From assembly GCA_934402395.1 (NCBI GenBank), contig CAKRTQ010000010.1:1-64000 (forward strand): a DNA stretch of 64,000 nucleotides. Reading direction: 5' to 3'. The notes below the pieces were generated by a model. It did not search any database. It was not told the origin of the DNA and worked only from the letters and a program-made list of their open reading frames with translations. The stretch comes from an uncultured Eubacteriales bacterium (GTDB lineage Bacteria; Bacillota; Clostridia; Oscillospirales; CAG-272). Both the position numbers and the translations under genes were made by a program. Below, in pieces: positions 42,060 to 51,245 of the stretch; position 1 is the first letter of the stretch; each line of letters begins with the position of its first letter.

Positions 42060-44213
42060 ATGTCCGAAAGACCCGAAAAGGGATCACGCCGCGAGCAGGA
42101 CCGGCAAGGTACGCGGCGGCAGTTCTGCAACCGCTACACGGTGATCGCCGTTGTGTTTATTCTGGTGTGCGCGGTGTATATAGTATCCATTGCACGTATA
42201 CAGCTCGGTTACACCCCGGGTGCCAAAGACAACACCTCCGAGATCAAATACACCGAACCGATAGCAGCCGTGCGCGGCGAGATCTACGACCGCAACGGCA
42301 AACCTCTCGTTACAAACAAATATTCTTATTCCCTTCTCCTCAACTGGGGCACGATGCCCGAAACATACACGGCGGGCAACCGCACGATAATCGGCGTTAT
42401 GAAAGCGATCGAGGAGACCGGCAGCTCCGACCGGCTTGCGGGCGACAGCTGGGTATTCAGCGGTTCCTACCCCAACATTTTTTACGATGAGGAAAAGCTT
42501 GCCGACGAGACCCTTCGCGCAAGGCTCGCGCGCGTCAAAAAGTCGCTTGAGCTTGACACCGACGCCGGAGCCGCCGAGCTTATCGCCAAGCTCGCAAAAA
42601 AATGCCGCATACTTGACTCCAAGGGACGCGTCAACAAATACGATAACGGCAGCCCCATGTACACATATGAGGAAATTACCATCGTACTGCGCGTCCGCTA
42701 CGAGATGGAGGTCATACGCTTTGCCAAGGATGAGCCTCTCGTTATAGCCACCGGTATCGGCGATGAGCTGATAAACTATGTCGCCGAGCACGAGCTTGCG
42801 GGAGTTTACATACGCACCGACACCGAAAGAGTGTATCACTACCCCGGCATTGCCTCGCACATTCTCGGGCGCGTGGGAAGGATCCCCGCCGCCGAAGCGG
42901 AAAAATACGCCGAGGCGGGCTATGCCGCCGATGCGCGCGTGGGTGTTTCGGGCGCCGAGCGCGCCTTTGAAGAATATCTGCGCGGCATGGACGGTGAACG
43001 CGTTACCGTTACCGATGAAAACGGGGACGTTATAGAAACATACGTATCAAAGGAGCCGCAGGCGGGGCGCGATATATGGCTGACCATCGACATTGACCTT
43101 CAGGCGGCGACCGAGCAGGCGCTTGCCGACAACATAGCGTATATCCTTGCTGCCGAAGCGGACAGCACCGACCCCGTGGTCAAGGGTGCCATATCAAAGG
43201 GACTACTCGCACGCGCCGGAGCCATGACGGCGATAGATCCGAAGACCGGCGAGGTGCTGGCTCTCGCATCAAACCCCACATTCGATCTTTCCACCTTCAA
43301 CGATGACTATGCGTCGCTTGCAAGCGATCCGCGCGCGCCGCTCGTAAACCGCGCGCTGGCGGGCGCGTACCCGCCCGGCTCGACCTTTAAGGTCGGAATC
43401 GCCGTGGCTGCGCTGTCCGAACATATAATCACCCCCACCGACACCGTAAAGTGTACCGGTACATACGAATATTACAGCGACTACAAGCCCAAGTGCTGGA
43501 ACATATGGGGTCACGGCGACCTCGATGTGGTCCACGCCGTCGGAACATCCTGCAACTGCTTCTTCTTTGAGATGGGCAGACTTCTTACCATTGATAATAT
43601 AAACAAATACGGCGCGCTTTACGGCTTTGGAAAGCCGACGGGCATTGAGCTCACCGATGTTGAAAACACCGGTGTGCTTGCCGACCCCGATTATGCGCGC
43701 GATCACGGTCTTGACTGGACAGCCGGACGCGTTATCGCCACCGCCATCGGTCAGGGCTACAACACGTTCAATCCCCTTCAGCTTTCCTGCTACATGTCGA
43801 TGATAGTCAACCGCGGCACTCGCTACTCGGCGCATCTGCTCGGTTCTGTACGCGAATTCCACAACGGAAATGTCGTGTACGAAAGATCTCCCGAGGTCGC
43901 AGCCGAATTTTCGATGAGCAGCGTGACATACAATTCCGTTATGAACGGTATGGGACTTGTCGTCAGCAGTCCCACGTCAATGACATCGCGCTTTCTTGCC
44001 GATTATCCGGTAAAGGTCGGAGCCAAAACAGGTACGGCTCAGGTCGGAGACGGCTCTGCCGACAACTGCGTTTTTGCCGCATTTGCACCGTTTGACGACC
44101 CCCAAATAGTATTTTCCTGCGTTATCGAGCACGGCGTGAACGGTTACTACGCCGCCAAGGGCGCACGCGCCGTTTTCAACAGCTATTTCGGCTTCACAGA
44201 TACAGAAGCCTGA
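42060..44213 (+). CDS. mrdA: Penicillin-binding protein 2 (elongasome transpeptidase)
   Basis: A 717-aa class B PBP. One membrane helix at about 26-46 is followed by the dimerisation/pedestal domain (RGEIYDRNGKPL) and the transpeptidase domain. The active-site motifs are GAYPPGSTFKVG (SxxK serine), GTSCNCFF (SxN) and KTGTAQ. It cross-links peptidoglycan during lateral growth with RodA and MreC/D. A large insertion in the pedestal (about 110-230) makes it longer than the usual 600-650 residues. Confidence 0.93.
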   Translation: MSERPEKGSRREQDRQGTRRQFCNRYTVIAVVFILVCAVYIVSIARIQLGYTPGAKDNTSEIKYTEPIAAVRGEIYDRNGKPLVTNKYSYSLLLNWGTMPETYTAGNRTIIGVMKAIEETGSSDRLAGDSWVFSGSYPNIFYDEEKLADETLRARLARVKKSLELDTDAGAAELIAKLAKKCRILDSKGRVNKYDNGSPMYTYEEITIVLRVRYEMEVIRFAKDEPLVIATGIGDELINYVAEHELAGVYIRTDTERVYHYPGIASHILGRVGRIPAAEAEKYAEAGYAADARVGVSGAERAFEEYLRGMDGERVTVTDENGDVIETYVSKEPQAGRDIWLTIDIDLQAATEQALADNIAYILAAEADSTDPVVKGAISKGLLARAGAMTAIDPKTGEVLALASNPTFDLSTFNDDYASLASDPRAPLVNRALAGAYPPGSTFKVGIAVAALSEHIITPTDTVKCTGTYEYYSDYKPKCWNIWGHGDLDVVHAVGTSCNCFFFEMGRLLTIDNINKYGALYGFGKPTGIELTDVENTGVLADPDYARDHGLDWTAGRVIATAIGQGYNTFNPLQLSCYMSMIVNRGTRYSAHLLGSVREFHNGNVVYERSPEVAAEFSMSSVTYNSVMNGMGLVVSSPTSMTSRFLADYPVKVGAKTGTAQVGDGSADNCVFAAFAPFDDPQIVFSCVIEHGVNGYYAAKGARAVFNSYFGFTDTEA

Positions 44214-44229
44214 CACGCGGAGGCACAGA

Positions 44230-45147
44230 ATGGAACACAAAAGAACGATCCCACGCGCCGCCGCGCTGCACGACCTTTCCTGCTTCGGCAGGTGCGCGCT
44301 CACCGTCATTGACCCGGTGCTTTCGGCTCTGGGAGTACAGTGCGTTCCGGTGCCTACGGCGTTGCTTTCAACGCACACGGGCGGCTTTCGCGATATGTAT
44401 TTCTGCGAGCTGGACAGTGCCATTCCCCGCATCGCCGACCATTTTGAGGCAACGGGGATACGCTTTGACGCCGTTTACACCGGCTTTCTCGGCAGTGCGC
44501 GGCAGGCGGAGATAATAGAGGACTTCATCCGCCGCTTCGGGCAGGACGACGGCAACGGCGGTACGCCGACGGTGCTGGTCGATCCCGTTCTCGGCGATGA
44601 CGGCGAGCTTTACCACACCTGCACGCCAGAGCTTACCGCCGAAATGATACGGCTCGGCTCGGAGGCGGACGCAATCACCCCCAACATCACCGAGGCGTGC
44701 CTCATGAGCGGCATTTCCTACGGCGAGGTATCATCGGCGGCTGCCGACGACCCCGAGGGCGTCGGTGGCATGCTTTGCCGCAGACTTTTACGCACGGTCG
44801 GCGGCAAAAGGCTGCGTTGTGTGATCATCACCGGCATTCATTGCCGCGACGGTATCGCCACCGTCACGCTTGACACATCGGGCGGCAGTGAGGACATTTC
44901 CGTTTTCACGCAGCCGCGCGTCGGGCGCGATTACCCCGGTACGGGAGACATTTTTGCCTCGGTGCTGCTCGGAAGGATCCTCGGCGATATGTCATACGCC
45001 GATGCCGCTGCCGATGCCTCCCGCTTTGCCGCGCTCTGCGTGAAGAAATCGGCTGAGCTTTGTCCGGACGAGGCGGTGCGCAACGGCGTGGCTCTTGAGC
45101 CCCTTCTCGGCATTCTCACCGAAAAAGCGGAATCATTCAAAAAATAA
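44230..45147 (+). CDS. pdxY: Pyridoxal/pyridoxine kinase
   Basis: A 305-aa ribokinase-superfamily enzyme that phosphorylates B6 vitamers. It shows ALHDLSCFGRCALTV at the N terminus, DPVLGDDGELY, ITPNITEACLMSG, and the anion-hole motif PGTGDIFASVL with the catalytic Asp. GGAGG precedes the start 17 bases after PBP2. Annotated as PdxY-like; hydroxymethylpyrimidine kinases share the fold but differ at the N terminus. Confidence 0.88.
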   Translation: MEHKRTIPRAAALHDLSCFGRCALTVIDPVLSALGVQCVPVPTALLSTHTGGFRDMYFCELDSAIPRIADHFEATGIRFDAVYTGFLGSARQAEIIEDFIRRFGQDDGNGGTPTVLVDPVLGDDGELYHTCTPELTAEMIRLGSEADAITPNITEACLMSGISYGEVSSAAADDPEGVGGMLCRRLLRTVGGKRLRCVIITGIHCRDGIATVTLDTSGGSEDISVFTQPRVGRDYPGTGDIFASVLLGRILGDMSYADAAADASRFAALCVKKSAELCPDEAVRNGVALEPLLGILTEKAESFKK

Positions 45148-45182
45148 TTTTTAAATAAAAAACGAATTTCAGGAGAAAGATC

Positions 45183-46982
45183 ATGAAAAAAACCGCAAAA
45201 CTCAAACGCGTACTGTCGGTACTGCTTGCCGTATGCGCCGTTATGTCCGTGGCGGGACTTGCCGCCTGCAAGCCCGACGAGCCCGATGATGTTACGACTA
45301 CCGCCGAAGTCGTAACGACCGAGCCTTCTCCCGAACCGTTGGTGATATTCGCCGATGGTAAGCTCAACTTCAAAATAATCGTCTCCGCACGCGCCGACGA
45401 CGCCGTTATAAAGGCTGCCTCGGACCTTGCAAAGAGCATTGAAAAATTCACCGGCGTTGTTTGCGGCTACGATGTGGACTCGCTTGTTGCCGCCAATGAC
45501 GACACATATGAGATCCTTGTCGGCGACACCAACCGTCCGCAGTCTGCGGCAGCCGTAAAGGGACTCAAGTCAAAGGATTTTGCCATGCTGATAGACGGTC
45601 ATAAGATAGTTCTCAACGGCACCAACAGCCAGACCGTGGAGCGCGCGGTGAACACATTTGTCGATACCGTTCTCCTTATCCAGGTATCCGAGGGAAAGAG
45701 CAGCCTTATGATGACGGCAGAGGATTCGCGCATTTCGGTGGCAAACTACCGTCTGAAGAACTGCACTATCCTCGGCACCGACATAAGTGAATACTCCATA
45801 GTATATCCCGCAGCGGGTCCCTTCTCCGCCAAGCGCACGGCAAAGCTGCTCGCCTCCTATCTCAGCGACAAAGCGGGCATCTCCCTTCCCGTTGTCAGCG
45901 ACAAGGAACCTGCCGCCGAGCATGAGATACGCATAGGCATGACCTCGCGCGGCGGTGCGGAGGCATCAGACAAGCTCGGCGCGTACTGCGCCAGGACCGA
46001 GGGCGGAGCCATTCTCTTCGGTGCCCGCAACCTCTTCGGATACATGAATCTCAACAAGTACTTTCAGGACACACTTTTTGTCGGTGAAAAAGTTGAGATA
46101 GGCTCCGACTTTACATTTGAAGGCGACGGCGCACCCGAGGAAGAAGCAAAGCTTGCCGCCGGAAGGCAGGGCGAATACCGCGTAATGTTCTTCAACATTC
46201 TCGGCAACTGCGACACCTCGCTTTACCCCACACAGCAGCGCAACCAGACTGCTGCCGAGACCCTTATAGGTCTTGCCCCCGATATTTTCGGTCTTCAGGA
46301 ATGCTCGCCAAACAGCCGCGGCGCCGACAGCATCATCACGACGCTTGCCGCAGCAGGCTACGTTGAAGTCAGCGTAAAGCCCAATAACTCGAACCGCGTA
46401 AACTACACTCCCCTTCTCTACAACAAAAACAAGTTCAAGGTCATCGAATGCGGCTACCATCTCTACAAGGACGACGCCAACGACAAGTCCAAATCAATAA
46501 CCTGGGGCGTGTTTGAGGATCTTTCCAACGGCAAGCAGTTTGCCGTGTTCTCCACCCACTTTGCGTGGAAATCCGATGCCGAACCCGCGCGCATCAAGGA
46601 CGCCGAGCAGATACTTGAGCTCAACAACAAGATCAAGGAAAAATACAACTGCCCGATCATATCCGGCGGTGACCTCAACTGCAAGATCGCCTCCACCCCT
46701 TACAAGAATATGCTTGCGGGCGGTATGCAGGATATGATGAAGCTTGCCAAGGTAAGCGAGGATATCAACGCGTGGCACACCTACCCCGAGTATGACAAGA
46801 CCGTGGGGCTGTACCTCAAGGTATACAGACCGACAAAGACCTACGCCGATTCTATCGACCACGCTCTGCTTTACAACGGCGACAAGGTCACCGTAAACCT
46901 GTTTGACGTTGTCACGCTGGAATACGCGCTTATTTCCGCCGACCACTGCCCTGTGCTTGTTGATTTCGACATATCCAAATAA
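45183..46982 (+). CDS. Lipoprotein with two EI-VG modules and an EEP (exonuclease-endonuclease-phosphatase) domain, copy 1
   Basis: A 599-aa surface lipoprotein, lipobox GLAAC (Cys29). Module 1 spans about 50-165 with YEILVGDTNRPQS (109-121); module 2 spans about 200-300 with HEIRIGMTSRGG (247-258). Residues 331-599 are an EEP metallophosphoesterase domain with all catalytic positions: Asn338 (FFNILGN), Glu373 (LQEC), His459 (STHF), Asp497/Asn499 (GGDLNC), Asp559-His560 and Asp587-His588. EEP enzymes cleave phosphodiesters in nucleic acids, lipids or phosphosugars. The modules look carbohydrate-related. Substrate unknown. Confidence 0.85.
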   Translation: MKKTAKLKRVLSVLLAVCAVMSVAGLAACKPDEPDDVTTTAEVVTTEPSPEPLVIFADGKLNFKIIVSARADDAVIKAASDLAKSIEKFTGVVCGYDVDSLVAANDDTYEILVGDTNRPQSAAAVKGLKSKDFAMLIDGHKIVLNGTNSQTVERAVNTFVDTVLLIQVSEGKSSLMMTAEDSRISVANYRLKNCTILGTDISEYSIVYPAAGPFSAKRTAKLLASYLSDKAGISLPVVSDKEPAAEHEIRIGMTSRGGAEASDKLGAYCARTEGGAILFGARNLFGYMNLNKYFQDTLFVGEKVEIGSDFTFEGDGAPEEEAKLAAGRQGEYRVMFFNILGNCDTSLYPTQQRNQTAAETLIGLAPDIFGLQECSPNSRGADSIITTLAAAGYVEVSVKPNNSNRVNYTPLLYNKNKFKVIECGYHLYKDDANDKSKSITWGVFEDLSNGKQFAVFSTHFAWKSDAEPARIKDAEQILELNNKIKEKYNCPIISGGDLNCKIASTPYKNMLAGGMQDMMKLAKVSEDINAWHTYPEYDKTVGLYLKVYRPTKTYADSIDHALLYNGDKVTVNLFDVVTLEYALISADHCPVLVDFDISK

Positions 46983-46998
46983 ATAAAGAAAACAGGAC

Positions 46999-48819
46999 AT
47001 GAAGAAAACAAAATATATCTCCTTGGTGCTTGCAACCGTAATGCTTGCCTCGGTCCTTCTGCTTGCCGCCTGCAGCAAAGAAAAGCCCGATGACACGGCC
47101 GGCGGCACGACGACAGCGACTCCGGATACGACAGCCGAGCCGATATCGGATGAACTTACGATATTTGCCGACGGCAAAAGCGAATTCAGTGTAGTGTATG
47201 CCTCCGGCTCGCCGGTGGCTCGGAAATATGCCGAGCAGATAGCGCGCGAGCTGAGCCGCTTCTCATCCATTACATTTACGGCAGTATCAGACGCAGAGCG
47301 TCCGCTTGCCGAGTATGCGGATTCATACGAAATACTCGTCGGCATGACCGACCGTCCGGAATCGTCGGAAAAGACCGCTGACCTTCGCTACAAAGACTAC
47401 ACCGCCACAGTTGCGGGCAAAAAGATCATAATAGGCGCGCGCGAGGAAACTATGCTAAAGAACGCCGCCACATACTTTATTGACATGGTGATACTTACTC
47501 AGATCGTTGAGAACCCCGCAAACCCCAAAGTGGTAATGAATGCGGAAAACTCGCACACATACATCCAGAATGCCGATTACGTGGTAAAGAGCTTCAACAT
47601 CAACGGCACGCCGATAACGGACTACCGCATAGTTTATCCCGAATCCGGTCCCTATTCGGCACGCCGCACGGCGCTCGTAATACGCTATCTCATCTCCTAC
47701 CGTGCCGGTTACCTCCTACCGATAGTTGGCGACAGCTCGGTCGCGACCGCCAACGAGATAATTGTGGGCAAGACCGCTCACGGCGGCGAGGACCTCAGCG
47801 GCGCGGCGGCAGGCTCATACAGCGTAAAGCTGGAGGGCAGCAACCTTTACATAAGCGCTGACGGAATGCTCGGCTACGAGACCGTGTGCGATTATTTTGA
47901 CAACGAGGTCATCAAGGGCTCCGAGATCAATATCGACACGTCGGTCGCCAGATCGGGAAGCGGAACGACCGAAAAGGACGCGGAGCTTCTTTCAGTCCGC
48001 GGCGGCAGCTACCGCGTGATGTTCTACAACATTCTCGGCAACTGCGATACATCCAAATACCCCACGCGCGAGCGCAATCAGCTTGCCGCCGAGATACTTA
48101 TCTCTCTTGCTCCCGATGTTTTCGGTCTTCAGGAATGCTCGCCCAACAGCCGCGGCGCGGAAAGCATAATCAAAACGCTTGAAGCGGCGGGATATGCCGA
48201 AGTCGCCGTTACCGTAAACAACTCAAACGGAGTCAACTACACGCCTCTTTTCTACGACCGCACAAAGTTCCGCGTTGTGGACAAGGGCTACACGCTTTTC
48301 ACCGGCACTGCAAGCAACGACAAATCCAAGTCGATCACGTGGGCGGTGTTTGAGGAGATCGATGGCGGCAAACGCTTTGCGGTATGCTCCACGCACTACA
48401 ACTACAAGGCGGACGCCAACGCCGACCGCGTAAAGAACGCCGCACAGCTGGTCGAGCTCAACCGCACGATAGCGGAAAAGTACAACTGCCCGATAATCTC
48501 CGGCGGCGACCTCAACTGCCGCGCCGATTCGGAGCCGTTCCTCAATATGCTTGCCTCGGGAATGCAGGATCTCTGGACTGTTTCACCCAAAAAAGAGGAT
48601 CTGAAGACCACGCACGCATACCCGACATGGAACTCCGATGCAGATCTTTATTTTGAATACGCAACACCGAACGGAAGCTATTCGGCAGCGATCGACCATG
48701 CCGTGCTTTATAACGGCGCGAAGGTCACCCCGGGACTGTTCAACGTTATAACGCTGAAATACGCGCTGCTTGCCGCCGACCATTGTCCGCTTGTTGTGGA
48801 TTTTGATCTGAGCAAATAA
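46999..48819 (+). CDS. Lipoprotein with two EI-VG modules and an EEP domain, copy 2
   Basis: A 606-aa tandem paralog of the preceding gene, 16 bases downstream, lipobox LLAAC (Cys25). Module 1 (about 52-168) has YEILVGMTDRPESS; module 2 (about 200-310) has NEIIVGKTAHGG. The EEP domain (about 335-606) keeps MFYNILGNCDTS, LQECSPNSRG, CSTHY, GGDLNC, AIDHAVLYNG and AADHCP. The duplicates diverge mostly in the modules, which suggests the modules choose the target and the phosphoesterase chemistry is shared. Last gene before the terminator at 48830. Confidence 0.85.
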   Translation: MKKTKYISLVLATVMLASVLLLAACSKEKPDDTAGGTTTATPDTTAEPISDELTIFADGKSEFSVVYASGSPVARKYAEQIARELSRFSSITFTAVSDAERPLAEYADSYEILVGMTDRPESSEKTADLRYKDYTATVAGKKIIIGAREETMLKNAATYFIDMVILTQIVENPANPKVVMNAENSHTYIQNADYVVKSFNINGTPITDYRIVYPESGPYSARRTALVIRYLISYRAGYLLPIVGDSSVATANEIIVGKTAHGGEDLSGAAAGSYSVKLEGSNLYISADGMLGYETVCDYFDNEVIKGSEINIDTSVARSGSGTTEKDAELLSVRGGSYRVMFYNILGNCDTSKYPTRERNQLAAEILISLAPDVFGLQECSPNSRGAESIIKTLEAAGYAEVAVTVNNSNGVNYTPLFYDRTKFRVVDKGYTLFTGTASNDKSKSITWAVFEEIDGGKRFAVCSTHYNYKADANADRVKNAAQLVELNRTIAEKYNCPIISGGDLNCRADSEPFLNMLASGMQDLWTVSPKKEDLKTTHAYPTWNSDADLYFEYATPNGSYSAAIDHAVLYNGAKVTPGLFNVITLKYALLAADHCPLVVDFDLSK

Positions 48820-48829
48820 CATTAATAAT

Positions 48830-48880
48830 AAATGACCCCTGCTGCCGCACGGTGCGCGGCAGCAGGGGTCATTTTATTTA
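48830..48880. terminator. Bidirectional terminator between the EEP and YhaN genes
   Basis: 19-bp perfect stem AAATGACCCCTGCTGCCGC (48830-48848) and 48856-48874, followed by TATTTATATT on plus and ATTATTAATG on minus. It closes the dut-mre run and the galT-yhaO-yhaN run. Confidence 0.85.
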
Positions 48881-48896
48881 TATTCGGTATGTTAAT

Positions 48897-51245
48897 TCAG
48901 GCGCCCATTATGACCGTATTGCAGTCGGCTCCAAGCTCACGGAGCAGCCCGCGCTCGCGGTCCTGGCAGGAAAAGACGATGCATTGACCGTTCTCCTCGG
49001 ATGTGCGGCGCACGAGTGCCGCAAGCAGGCGGCGGGCGCGCTCATTGTCCATCATCGCCAGCGATTCGTCAAGCATGAGCGGTGGTGCGGACTTCGGAAA
49101 GAGCAGTCCCACAAGCGCGGAGCGCAAAGCAAAATATGCCGCATCGCGCGTACCTACGCTGAGAGCCGAGACCGGTCGGGTACCGTACGGCGTTCCCACA
49201 GTGACCGACATATCGGTCCCAACGCCGAAATCGCTGTATTTTCCGTCTGTAAGCTCGGACATTATCGCTCCCGCGTCACGGCGCAGACGAGGCGTGACGC
49301 CCAGCCGCAGGGATGTTCCCGCGCCGTCTATTGACGACATGGCAAGAGTTACGGCTTCAAAACGGCGGCGATACACCTCTGCCGCGTCTGCCGCAGCCTC
49401 CCACTCACGGTATAGCTTTGCGGGATTCTCAGTTGTTGCACTGAGTGCGGCAAGCCTTTTTTCAAGCTCCACGCGCTTTTCCTCGGTGCTTTCAAGCCGT
49501 GCGCGGTCGAATGCCAGCGACTTTTTTATATCGTTCAGGTTCTGTCCCGCCAGCGCGTCGGCAAGCGGAGCTATGCGGGCGCGGAGCGATGCTTCGTCCT
49601 CACCCTCAAGCGCCGCAGCGGTCTCGGATACCGACACACGGTATTTTTCTATGTCGCGGTCAAGAGATTCACCGGCATTGCAATAGTCGCTCGCTCGCAC
49701 CGCAGCTTCGTGCAACGCTGATATCACATCAGCCGCACCGCCGCCGGCAGTTATGCCACCGAGAGACAAAAGCCTTTTTGCTTCATCTAGCGATGCGTCA
49801 AGCGCCGCATCCTTTTTTGTAAGTGTTGCGTCAAGGCTTGAGAGCAGCTCGCCGAGCTCGGCACGCTCGCGCGATGCGCGTGACGCCGAAAGCACGCGCT
49901 CCTCAAATTCATCATCGGAGGGAAGCACCGTTCCCTTTTTGCCGCCGCGCGGCAGGTCGAGCATTGCGGCAAGCCCGGCGGCGCGGCGTCCTTTGCCGCC
50001 GCGTGCGGCAAGGCAGACGATCCCCGCCGCAGCCGCGGCGAGTCCCGCACCCGCGAGCACCATGGCAAGCGCGCGAAGCCCTGCGAGCATGAAATACACA
50101 ACAGCGCCCGCTCCGGCGGCGAGAAGTCCGAAAGAAAGCAACACAACACCCGTGACGGCAAGATTTTTAGCCGCGCGGCGAAGGGCTGAATATCTGCCCG
50201 GCAGAACCTCATCCCAATCGTTGCCGTAAGCCGCCTCCGCAGCATCGCCGATATCGGCAAGCGCCTCGTCGGTAAGTCTGCCGCGGCGCAGATGCTCCGC
50301 CGAGCCGACGACCTCGTCGCGCTCAGCCATTGCGTTTTCAACGCGCCCGGCTGCCGCTTCGAGCGACGGCGCATAGCTGCGGTCGGGACGGTACCCGTCA
50401 AATCCGCTGCCGGCATCAAGCTCGCGGCGCACAGCCTCAAGCTCGGCAATACGCCGCTCGCCGGCATGGAGCATATCAAAGCGGCGCAGTGTCTGAAGTC
50501 CCTCATATGCAGCGCGTCTGTCCTCGCCTGCGTTGAGCTGACGGCGTATCTCTGTGCTGAGGTTGCGGCACTTTTCAGCCTGCGCCTCCGCCTCGCGGAT
50601 GCTTTTTGTCGCCGATTCGGCACGTGCAAGGCGCGCCGCAAGCTCATCGCGCCGGCGTTCAAGCTCGCAAAGCTTACCGGAGTTACGCTGATTTTTAAGC
50701 GAACGCCGCACGTTGTCCAGCTTCTGGAGCGCGTTTTTGACGCTTACCGTCGCATCCGCCGAAAAAAGCATATTTTCTATCGCCTCGCCGACCCCCGCGC
50801 CGTCAAGCGCGCCGACATCAAGCTGACGCACACAGGCAGTGCTGTCAAACACCGTTTGCGGAACGCCGAGCAGCACCCTTCCCGGCACCTCGCCCTTATG
50901 CACCTCGGTCCCCGTGGCAAGGTCGATCATTTTTACACGGTCGATGCAATTTTCGCGCGCACCGAGCGTGGCGCGGCGTTCAATGCGGTATTCCTTTCCG
51001 TCCGAAAGCACGGTCATGCTTCCGTCGGCGGCTGTACCGCGCCATGTAAGCGCGCGCTCGCGGTCGGCTGCGTTATCCTCGCCCCGGCGCGACGGAAGCC
51101 CGTAAAGAATGAACCTCACAAAGCCTATAAGCGAGCTTTTGCCTGACTCGTTTGCGCCTTCAATGACATTCATTCCCGGCATCAGATCGCAGGAAAAGTC
51201 CTCAAGCGGCCCGAACTCGCGGACCGTTATGTTTTTGATTATCAA
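48897..51245 (-). CDS. YhaN/SbcC-like AAA ATPase with membrane hairpin
   Basis: A 782-aa SMC-like ATPase. Walker A is GANESGKSS (30-38), Walker B PLMLDESLAMMD near the C terminus, and coiled coils occupy about 170-320 and 430-640. Between them lie two hydrophobic segments (about 361-388 and 392-415) in place of a zinc hook, so the coil tip is probably in the membrane. YhaN of Bacillus, partner of the nuclease YhaO, has the same plan. It overlaps the nuclease gene by 4 bases. Predicted role: DNA end processing or repair at the membrane; shorter than Bacillus YhaN. Confidence 0.85.
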   Translation of the reverse strand: MIIKNITVREFGPLEDFSCDLMPGMNVIEGANESGKSSLIGFVRFILYGLPSRRGEDNAADRERALTWRGTAADGSMTVLSDGKEYRIERRATLGARENCIDRVKMIDLATGTEVHKGEVPGRVLLGVPQTVFDSTACVRQLDVGALDGAGVGEAIENMLFSADATVSVKNALQKLDNVRRSLKNQRNSGKLCELERRRDELAARLARAESATKSIREAEAQAEKCRNLSTEIRRQLNAGEDRRAAYEGLQTLRRFDMLHAGERRIAELEAVRRELDAGSGFDGYRPDRSYAPSLEAAAGRVENAMAERDEVVGSAEHLRRGRLTDEALADIGDAAEAAYGNDWDEVLPGRYSALRRAAKNLAVTGVVLLSFGLLAAGAGAVVYFMLAGLRALAMVLAGAGLAAAAAGIVCLAARGGKGRRAAGLAAMLDLPRGGKKGTVLPSDDEFEERVLSASRASRERAELGELLSSLDATLTKKDAALDASLDEAKRLLSLGGITAGGGAADVISALHEAAVRASDYCNAGESLDRDIEKYRVSVSETAAALEGEDEASLRARIAPLADALAGQNLNDIKKSLAFDRARLESTEEKRVELEKRLAALSATTENPAKLYREWEAAADAAEVYRRRFEAVTLAMSSIDGAGTSLRLGVTPRLRRDAGAIMSELTDGKYSDFGVGTDMSVTVGTPYGTRPVSALSVGTRDAAYFALRSALVGLLFPKSAPPLMLDESLAMMDNERARRLLAALVRRTSEENGQCIVFSCQDRERGLLRELGADCNTVIMGA

